Shown here piece after piece: positions 15,699 through 21,908 of a DNA stretch of 64,000 nt. Location of the stretch: assembly GCF_000219725.1 (NCBI RefSeq), contig NC_015732.1, positions 372,001-436,000 on the forward strand. The letters are read 5' to 3'. Below the pieces are notes generated by a model. The model was not told where the DNA came from, did no database searches, and was given only the letters and a program-made list of their open reading frames with translations. The position numbers and the translations under genes are program-made. Source of the stretch: Gracilinema caldarium DSM 7334. GTDB lineage: Bacteria > Spirochaetota > Spirochaetia > Treponematales > Breznakiellaceae. Every line of letters begins with the position of its first letter. Positions within the stretch are counted from its first letter, which is position 1.

Positions 15699-17792
15699 AT
15701 GAAAAAGATGCTCTCTTTCATCGCGGCTTTCCTGGTTCTCGGCGGAGCACTTTTCGCCGATGTAACCGTGAAAGATCTTGGTGACGGTAACGTAGAAGTT
15801 ACTTTCCTGTACAAAGGCGCCGGAAAAGAAGTTGTTGTAGCTGGCGACTTTACTGATTGGCAGAATGGGGCTCTTCCCATGACCAAAACCGACAATGGTT
15901 TTGAGCTTAAGAAGACCTTCCCCATGGCTACCACCCTTAAGTACAAGTTTATTGTAGATGGCACCTGGCTCTTCGATTCCAAGTCCCCCGATAAGACCGA
16001 TGACGGCTTCGGCGGCTTTAACGGCATTGTCGATGTGGCCAAGCTCGTTGCTGTAGAAAAGGCTAAGGCCTCCGGCGACAGCGCAGCCCTGGAAAAACTC
16101 ATGGCCAGCCAGAGCGGTCTTAAGTTCGGAACTTGGAGCATGATTGGTGTTCAGGGGAAATATGACTCAAAAAATATGGAACTTCAGAGCGTTGGTGTTG
16201 GTGTGAAGTCCTACGCAAAGATTTCAGGTGAGGCTGTAAAGAATGTACCAATATATGTCGAAGTTGCCGTATTTGAAAATGATGGTTTCGAAAATATTTA
16301 TAAAAAGGACAGCCTTGATGCAGATGATGGACTAAAAAATCTTCTGGTGGATACCTTCTTTGATCCCCTGTACTACTATGGTGGTCAAAAAAAAGCTGGA
16401 ACTTATCTCGGACACTTCAAAGCTGGGTTCAACAGTCCCTATGTTAATTTCTTAACTGGTTATAAGTATGCAAAATTAACACCCCATACCAATGTGAGTT
16501 GGACAACAGTTGATAATGAGTGGGAAGCAGGTTACAGCGAGGTTGGTGGTTTTAGTGAGTTTAGCCTTGGCTCTGCCTTACAGAAAATTGGGGATATCAC
16601 TATTAATGCTACCATTGCTCCTAACCGGACTGCAGATCGTGCTGGTAACCAATATGGTATCTATTCTTTTGTAAATGCCCAAATGGGAGATCATTATGTA
16701 GATTTCCAGTATAATGCTGCATTTAACAAAACCTACGATACCATATTTGATGACATTTATGAAGCAGATTTTATTGGTGGTTATAAGGGTGTATTCGGAC
16801 CTTTAACCTTAAAAACAAATATGCTGTACAACGTATGGGGATCTGTAAAAGTAAATGATACCTATAAAATAGCGTACAATCCTAGTTCCAGTGATGTATC
16901 CGGTGTAAAAGAGGGTAAGGATTTCTTATATAATTCTGCAGTAAACATCCAGTTTGATTACACCGCGCTTAATTCTGGAATCACCGTCGGTTACCGATAT
17001 CGTGGTGCTCAGGCTAGCATGATGTATGTAGAGGACGGGAATGCTGATGGTCATACCCATATTAGTGATCAACTTGGTGATGTAAACACTCAGCGTATAT
17101 TCCTCAATGGTTTTGTGAATCCATTGTCTACAGTAAAAGTTTCCATGGAAACCTATGCTGATATGGCGCTTCTGACTGATTATGATAAACTTGCTGCTTA
17201 TCAAAAGCCCTATGTTGATAAAGCTAACACTCAACTGTTCTTTAAGCCCAGTTTTGATGTGAATCTTGAATCTCTGCTTAGCGGAATTCCTTCTTCAGTA
17301 TCGGTTTATAGCAAACTGAAATATAATACTTCAGATAAAGATAAATTCACCTATGGGTCTGATAAAAGCCAGTTTGCCTTACCAGAAGCAGGTTTGAAAT
17401 TCAATATGAACGATATTTCAGATTTGTTTAAAGATGTAACGGTGTATTATGGTTTTGATAATAATGATTCAAATTACCTCTTTAACACCTTAATTGGCAC
17501 CGTAACCTTGCCTGAAGACCTCTCTGTACAGACTGGCCTTGGTTTACGAACCGCAAATAAAGATGTAGCCGATACAGATTATCCCTTTGGTATGTTCCTG
17601 GGTGTTTCCAAGAAACTAAAGGCTGCACAGAAGCCAATCGTTTATGGTCAGGTCCTCTATAATATGGATCCCTATAAAGACTTTGGTGATGGTCAGGAAG
17701 CATTAAAGCTAGACGGATATGTAACAGATGATGGTCAGAGTGATTTTGCTGGTCTAGCGGCCTTCCGTATTGGTATGCGCTGGGATTTCTAA
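15699..17792 (+). CDS. Outer-membrane beta-barrel protein with N-terminal glycogen-binding (CBM48) domain
   Basis: A protein of about 697 residues. A signal peptide (MLSFIAAFLVLGGALFA) leads into an AMPK/CBM48-type carbohydrate-binding domain near residues 22-105 (VEVTFLYKGAGKEVVVAGDF, then DWQNG, KYKFIVDGTWLFD). The remaining 550 residues are rich in alternating aromatic/polar strands and end in a C-terminal Phe (IGMRWDF), the mark of a BAM-inserted outer-membrane barrel. GGAGG precedes two adjacent ATGs (15696 and 15699). The first 440 bp are GC-rich and the rest AT-rich, with a step near 16,140, so the gene may be a domain mosaic. It could bind or admit starch-type glucans. A lipoprotein gene follows 25 nt later. 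Confidence 0.8.
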   Translation: MKKMLSFIAAFLVLGGALFADVTVKDLGDGNVEVTFLYKGAGKEVVVAGDFTDWQNGALPMTKTDNGFELKKTFPMATTLKYKFIVDGTWLFDSKSPDKTDDGFGGFNGIVDVAKLVAVEKAKASGDSAALEKLMASQSGLKFGTWSMIGVQGKYDSKNMELQSVGVGVKSYAKISGEAVKNVPIYVEVAVFENDGFENIYKKDSLDADDGLKNLLVDTFFDPLYYYGGQKKAGTYLGHFKAGFNSPYVNFLTGYKYAKLTPHTNVSWTTVDNEWEAGYSEVGGFSEFSLGSALQKIGDITINATIAPNRTADRAGNQYGIYSFVNAQMGDHYVDFQYNAAFNKTYDTIFDDIYEADFIGGYKGVFGPLTLKTNMLYNVWGSVKVNDTYKIAYNPSSSDVSGVKEGKDFLYNSAVNIQFDYTALNSGITVGYRYRGAQASMMYVEDGNADGHTHISDQLGDVNTQRIFLNGFVNPLSTVKVSMETYADMALLTDYDKLAAYQKPYVDKANTQLFFKPSFDVNLESLLSGIPSSVSVYSKLKYNTSDKDKFTYGSDKSQFALPEAGLKFNMNDISDLFKDVTVYYGFDNNDSNYLFNTLIGTVTLPEDLSVQTGLGLRTANKDVADTDYPFGMFLGVSKKLKAAQKPIVYGQVLYNMDPYKDFGDGQEALKLDGYVTDDGQSDFAGLAAFRIGMRWDF

Positions 17793-17817
17793 TCCTAACA
17801 ATGAGGAGAAACACGGT

Positions 17818-18354
17818 ATGAAAAAGATATGGTTAATTTTAGCGGCTGTAGCGGTGAGCCTTGCTTTCCTAGGTTGCCCCATGGAACGGGACCAAGAGTA
17901 TCCTGCATATACCTTGCCAATAAAGGTAAATGTAGATGTAAATACAACCAATACTGCTGCAATACAGGTTACTGCAACTCCTACAACAAATTCCTACAGC
18001 AAGTATACAATTAAAATTGTTGAGTTAGTTGCAGATATTGGCAAAAAATTTGTAGTTGCTGGAGAATCCATTGGATCAACGACAGCAAATATTGGAGCAA
18101 ATTGGAATGTTAAAGCCGCCGACATCACAGACCAGGGTTTGGTTGGTACAGTAGATGCCACAGGTACCTTTGAAATAACCTTCTATGGTAAAGCTCCTTC
18201 ATGGGGAACGTCCACTGATGGTGCAAAGTTTAAAATTTGCCGCTATGATTCTGATTGGGATCTCGTCCTTGGTGATGCAAGTGGGGGCAATTTCTCAGTA
18301 GCTGATTCTACTGGGAATGATATTGAATTAACCATCGATCCTAATAAATTATAA
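17818..18354 (+). CDS. Lipoprotein of unknown function
   Basis: A 178-residue protein with a lipoprotein signal peptide (MKKIWLILAAVAVSLAFLGC), the Cys being the acylation site. The mature part is threonine/alanine-rich and probably beta-sheet (PIKVNVDVNTTNTAAIQVTA). A late segment, RYDSDWDLVLGDASGG, resembles the strand-turn pattern of carbohydrate-binding modules, but I cannot assign a family. GAGGAG lies about 10 nt upstream of the ATG. Its position 25 nt after the CBM48-barrel gene suggests that the two products work together at the outer membrane. Confidence 0.75.
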   Translation: MKKIWLILAAVAVSLAFLGCPMERDQEYPAYTLPIKVNVDVNTTNTAAIQVTATPTTNSYSKYTIKIVELVADIGKKFVVAGESIGSTTANIGANWNVKAADITDQGLVGTVDATGTFEITFYGKAPSWGTSTDGAKFKICRYDSDWDLVLGDASGGNFSVADSTGNDIELTIDPNKL

Positions 18355-18370
18355 ACCTCTCTTCATCCCT

Positions 18371-18496
18371 CCCCCTAAAGCCGCCTAGGCTTTAGGGGGC
18401 ATGCCAGACTAGGCATGGTAGGTGTCCGGTCCTCCGGACACCCTCCATGCACGTTCTGGGGTGCGGTGAACTTGTTGGTGGAGCCAGTTACCAGAA
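18371..18496 (+). other. Three consecutive strong stem-loops (candidate structured RNA)
   Basis: Stem A: 12-bp CCCCCTAAAGCC/GGCTTTAGGGGG (18371-18399). Stem B: GCATGG (18413-18418) and GGTGTCCGG paired with CCGGACACC and CCATGC (to 18450), with one small internal loop. Stem C: TTCTGG (18454-18459) paired with CCAGAA (18491-18496). Together with the terminator at 18512-18554 this makes 184 nt of nearly continuous structure. It could be a stable 3' UTR or a small RNA. It does not match 6S, SRP RNA, tmRNA or RNase P as far as I can judge. Confidence 0.5.
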
Positions 18497-18511
18497 AGAG
18501 CCTTTTTCATT

Positions 18512-18554
18512 AAGGAGGACCAGGGACCCAGACCCCCGGTCCTCCTTGTCTTTT
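18512..18554 (+). terminator. Intrinsic terminator after the lipoprotein gene
   Basis: A 10-bp stem AAGGAGGACC/GGTCCTCCTT (18512-18547), with a GC-rich loop, followed by GTCTTTT. The T run is on the plus strand only. Confidence 0.8.
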
Positions 18555-18569
18555 AGCGGCCCTAATGTT

Positions 18570-19262
18570 TTACTCATCTCCTAAGGATGCCAATAAATCC
18601 CGCAGTTTAGCCGCCCGTTCGTATTCTTCGGCCGCTACGGCCCGCTCGAGCTCTGCCTTCAGGGCTCGGCGCTGGGCTTCCTTGCTCTGGGCTTGAGCAG
18701 ACTGGGGGGTAGAGAGGGGCATACCGTCCTTTGCCAATTCATCTTCTATGCCTTCCTCCCCAGGATCCTGAGGTCTGGGGTGTTCTCCCTGTTCATCGGT
18801 AAAGCCCTGCAGGTCTTGCTCGGCGCTGGCGGTGGCGGCGTCTACGATGAGGTTGACCGAGACCCCCGCCTCCTGTACCACCTGCTCAGAGATGTAGACC
18901 GGACACTTGAGCCGCACTGCCAGCGCCAGGGCATCCGAGGGCCGGCAGTCCAGCGTAAACTCCGACTCGTCTATCAAGGTGGACTGGAAAACAAGCCGTG
19001 CATAGAAGGTACTGTCCTTAAGGTCGGTAATCTCAATCCTCAGAAGTTCCGCCCCGAGCCGTTGAATCAAACTAATCATCAGGTCATGGGTAAGGGGACG
19101 GGGGATGGTCACGTCGCCGAAGCCAATCAATATGGATTGGGTTTCGAGCTGTCCGATAAAAATGGGGACCGCAATTTCCGAGCCGATGGGCCGGATGAGT
19201 ACCGCATTGCCCTGATCGGTTCGGGCAATGGTCCAGATTTCAGCACGTACGAGGGTATACAT
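18570..19262 (-). CDS. Bifunctional nuclease family protein (DUF151) with C-terminal UVR motif
   Basis: A 230-residue protein. Residues 1-135 form the BFN/DUF151 domain (VPIFIGQLETQSILIG, RPLTHDLMISLIQRLGA, LDCRPSDALALAVRLKCP), known in plants and bacteria as a possible nuclease. After an acidic linker, residues about 195-226 form a UvrB/UvrC-type motif (LKAELERAVAAEEYERAAKL). This combination is common in spirochaetes and other bacteria. It lies 20 nt downstream of the polyprenyl synthetase gene on the same strand and is probably cotranscribed. GGAGAAGG precedes the ATG. Confidence 0.85.
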   Translation of the reverse strand: MYTLVRAEIWTIARTDQGNAVLIRPIGSEIAVPIFIGQLETQSILIGFGDVTIPRPLTHDLMISLIQRLGAELLRIEITDLKDSTFYARLVFQSTLIDESEFTLDCRPSDALALAVRLKCPVYISEQVVQEAGVSVNLIVDAATASAEQDLQGFTDEQGEHPRPQDPGEEGIEDELAKDGMPLSTPQSAQAQSKEAQRRALKAELERAVAAEEYERAAKLRDLLASLGDE

Positions 19263-19282
19263 AGTCTTTTTCCCTTCTCCCT

Positions 19283-20410
19283 TTAGCCAAGGAGGGAGAC
19301 AAAATTCACAAGGAGCTTGTGGGCCTCATGATGCACCGGATAATTCATAAAGGCACCGGTTTCGAGAATTTGCATGGCCTGTTCGATAAGTTCCATGCCC
19401 CGCTCGCGGGCTTTGGCAATAACCCCTGCCTGGTCCAGTTCTCCGATAAGTTCCTCAACTTCCCTTGCTCCCGTCCCCTGGGCCCGGGCGGCGGAAAAAC
19501 AACGCTTTACAAACTCGATACGGCTGGGGTTTTGCTGTAAAAAGAGGATAACCGGCAGGCTCTTTTTCCCTTCCACAATATCGTCACCCCGTTTTTTCCC
19601 CGGGTTGCCGGTAGTGAGGTTTTTAACATCATCCAGAATCTGAAAACCCACCCCGAGGTTTTCTGCGGCTTGTCCCAGGGCTGCTGCGAGATGAGCTTCG
19701 TCGTCCAACCGGCGGACCAGCTCAGGCGCCGGTTCTGCGAGAGGGGCATCAATATGAATTCCCTTTCGGATGTCCTGTGCAAGGCCCGCACTGTAGACCC
19801 CAAGCTCGATAGCCATGCGGGCAAGGACGCCGGTTTTCATCCGGCACATGAGGTCGTATTCTTCAAGACTGGGGAGGGATGAAAAGTTCCGGTGCCAGGC
19901 GATGTCCATGGCCTGGCCCAGATGGATCCGTCTCAGGTGCTGTCCCCAGCATTGGGCTACGGTGTTTTTCCGTTCCGCCGGAGCGGCCCAGTTTTGCAGG
20001 GCCGTAAGTCCTACAAAATAGAGAAAACTTCCTGCGTTTAGCCCTCGGTCAAGGCCATAGAGGATGTGAATGGCCGGTTTCCCCCTCCGTTCGTCGGAGC
20101 TGTCTTCGATATCGTCGTGTATCAGGCTTCCGTTGTGGGGAAATTCCACGAGAGGAACCAGGCTCAGGGCTGAGTCGCCGCCGCCGAGGGTTTCACAGGT
20201 TAATGTCATAAGAAGGGGGCGCCAGCGTTTGCCGCCCCGATCGATAAGGTCCCGGCCGGGGGCTGTCAGTTCTTGAACCAGTTCGGTGCCTGGTATGTTG
20301 GGCAGGTCTCCAAAGGTCATCCGAACCCAGGTTTCGTCTGGTGTCCGGGGCAGGGTCTGGTCTAAAACGGCTTCTATTTTTTGCAGTCTCTCGGTATATT
20401 GTATGTCCAT
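19283..20410 (-). CDS. Polyprenyl (farnesyl/geranylgeranyl-type) diphosphate synthetase
   Basis: A 375-residue trans-isoprenyl diphosphate synthase. It has the GGKRWRP substrate motif, the first aspartate-rich motif in LIHDDIEDSSDERRGKP, and the second region GFQILDDVKNLT. The second motif reads DDVKN rather than the usual DDxxD, so its last Asp is replaced. The length exceeds the usual 300-330 residues, mainly by an extended loop near residues 205-235. The product chain length cannot be told from the sequence. It heads a two-gene leftward unit with the BFN-family gene and is divergent from rlmE. Confidence 0.85.
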   Translation of the reverse strand: MDIQYTERLQKIEAVLDQTLPRTPDETWVRMTFGDLPNIPGTELVQELTAPGRDLIDRGGKRWRPLLMTLTCETLGGGDSALSLVPLVEFPHNGSLIHDDIEDSSDERRGKPAIHILYGLDRGLNAGSFLYFVGLTALQNWAAPAERKNTVAQCWGQHLRRIHLGQAMDIAWHRNFSSLPSLEEYDLMCRMKTGVLARMAIELGVYSAGLAQDIRKGIHIDAPLAEPAPELVRRLDDEAHLAAALGQAAENLGVGFQILDDVKNLTTGNPGKKRGDDIVEGKKSLPVILFLQQNPSRIEFVKRCFSAARAQGTGAREVEELIGELDQAGVIAKARERGMELIEQAMQILETGAFMNYPVHHEAHKLLVNFVSLLG

Positions 20411-20474
20411 ACCTGTACTGTAATCTATCCAAGGCCTGGATGGAAGTAGCAGGGCGTAAAAATCGGAGTTGCTT

Positions 20475-21140
20475 ATGGGTTCCTACGATACATTGGATTA
20501 CTGGTCGCTGAAGGCGCAAAAAGAGGGCTACCCAGCCCGTTCGGTGTATAAGTTAAAGGAGATGGATGAAAAGTTCGGTCTTTTTAAGGGTGCCAGTAAG
20601 GGTGGTAAAGGCCTGGGGAATGCTCAGGGTGGGCTGTCCGCGGGGCCGGTTTTTAAGGTCCTGGATATCGGGGCTGCCCCGGGAAGCTGGAGCCTCTATG
20701 CCTTACGGCGCATGGGCCGCTTCGGTTCCCTCGTGTCGGTGGACCTGTCTCCCCTGTCCCGGGTCTATGACAAGGGCCTTTTTGATGGGGATAATTTTTT
20801 CTTTATTCAGGGGGATATTACGGACAGTGCGGTCCGGGCCCAGCTTATTGAACGGGGGCCCTATCACCTGGTGATGAGCGATGTGGCCCCTGCGACGACG
20901 GGGAACCGTTCGGTGGATACCCTGCGGTCCCTGGCCCTGGTGGAGGAAGTGGTTTCCTATGCGGAGGCCGCCCTGGCCAGCGGCGGCAACCTGGTGGTTA
21001 AGGTGTTTCAGGGCGGCGATACGGCGGAAGTGCTGAAACGCCTGCGGAGCCTCTTTGCCACAGCCCGCAGTTTTAAGCCCGAAGCCTGCCGCTCCGAATC
21101 TTTCGAGACCTATTACCTGGGGCTGGGGAAAAAACATTAA
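20475..21140 (+). CDS. rlmE: 23S rRNA 2'-O-ribose methyltransferase RlmE (FtsJ)
   Basis: A 221-residue Rossmann-fold methyltransferase that in this family methylates U2552 of 23S rRNA. The SAM site is VLDIGAAPGSWSLYAL. The K-D-K-E catalytic set is visible: Lys in RSVYKLKEMDE, Asp in LVMSDVAP, Lys in LVVKVFQG and Glu in ESFETYYLG. An extra glycine-rich stretch (GASKGGKGLGNAQGG) sits between the first helix and the SAM motif. GGAG lies 6 nt upstream of the ATG at 20475, which I prefer over TTG 20469. Confidence 0.92.
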   Translation: MGSYDTLDYWSLKAQKEGYPARSVYKLKEMDEKFGLFKGASKGGKGLGNAQGGLSAGPVFKVLDIGAAPGSWSLYALRRMGRFGSLVSVDLSPLSRVYDKGLFDGDNFFFIQGDITDSAVRAQLIERGPYHLVMSDVAPATTGNRSVDTLRSLALVEEVVSYAEAALASGGNLVVKVFQGGDTAEVLKRLRSLFATARSFKPEACRSESFETYYLGLGKKH

Positions 21141-21535
21141 TCATTTTTCTTCTTTGAGAACTGGACAAACTTTTTTGTTAATTCAGTCTTATTCATAGTA
21201 CCGCTGGCAACTTTCATCATTATCTCATAGATTTCATCCTCAGAACATTCAAAGTCAAATCCATTGATATCTAAAAATACTAGTGCAGAGGCTAAGGCAA
21301 CTCTTTTGTTTCCATCAATCAGTGCATGATTCTCATATATATGATACGCATAGGCTGCAGCCATTTCCGGAATTGATTTATGAAGGTATTGCCTTTCAAA
21401 CGTAGCTTGGGGAACATAAATGGCAGAACTGAGGAGTGATACGTCCCGTACACCATAAGCGCCTCCGTATCTTCTTACTTGATCTTCATAAATAAGAAGA
21501 ACCTCGGAAAGAGTTAAAAATCGTATCACCTTCAT
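21137..21535 (-). CDS. Doc/Fic-family toxin
   Basis: A 132-residue protein of the Doc (death-on-curing) subgroup of the Fic fold. The conserved motif reads HALIDGNKRVAL near residues 71-82, matching the Doc/Fic pattern HxFx(D/A)xNKR except that Phe is replaced by Leu. Members phosphorylate or AMPylate targets; phage P1 Doc phosphorylates EF-Tu. It overlaps the antitoxin stop by 4 nt. Its 3' end overlaps the 3' end of rlmE by 4 nt on the opposite strand. Confidence 0.88.
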   Translation of the reverse strand: MKVIRFLTLSEVLLIYEDQVRRYGGAYGVRDVSLLSSAIYVPQATFERQYLHKSIPEMAAAYAYHIYENHALIDGNKRVALASALVFLDINGFDFECSEDEIYEIMMKVASGTMNKTELTKKFVQFSKKKND

Positions 21536-21759
21536 TCCCCAAGGCGGCGTAATGCATTGCTATATTTCTGGTTAATTTTTTCAAGGGATTTCATTATATC
21601 AATTTCTTCATTGCCAACTGTTTGGGGGGAAAGAATGAGATTTCTGCCATCAGTCGTAACTTCAAAGGGTGTATCAAATGATATGTTAAGCAGCTCCATA
21701 ATTGGTTTATCAATAACGAGCGCAGCACTATTGCCATGCTGGATAAGTTTCTTGATCAT
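21532..21759 (-). CDS. Antitoxin, AbrB/MazE (SpoVT-fold) type
   Basis: A 75-residue protein beginning MIKKLIQHGNSAALVIDKPI, the swapped-hairpin AbrB/MazE DNA-binding domain. The C-terminal helix (IMKSLEKINQKYSNALRRLGE) would bind the Doc toxin. GGAGG lies 6 nt before the ATG. The promoter upstream carries an inverted repeat, as expected for autoregulation. Confidence 0.87.
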   Translation of the reverse strand: MIKKLIQHGNSAALVIDKPIMELLNISFDTPFEVTTDGRNLILSPQTVGNEEIDIMKSLEKINQKYSNALRRLGE

Positions 21760-21776
21760 AAGAAGCCTCCAAAACT

Positions 21777-21805
21777 AATATATACACATTATGTATACAA
21801 ATCAA
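21777..21805 (-). promoter_or_regulatory. Promoter and operator of the AbrB-Doc operon
   Basis: On the minus strand, -35 TTGATT (21800-21805), a 17-nt spacer and -10 TATATT (21777-21782). The inverted repeat TATACA-CATTA-TGTATA (21781-21797) fills the spacer, so the antitoxin would block polymerase. Confidence 0.65.
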
Positions 21806-21908
21806 GGCTATCTTCATCTACGCCTCGCGCCGCCTCAGCGCCATTTGCCTTACATATCCATATACTCATCCAAAAGAGATAGTATTGTCAAACAATATTA
21901 TACGGAAT

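Noticed and set aside
18371-18554. 6S RNA, SRP RNA, tmRNA or RNase P RNA
   Set aside because: The hairpins are local and consecutive; there is no long end-to-end pairing, no tmRNA tRNA-like ends and no SRP or RNase P core motif that I can recognise.
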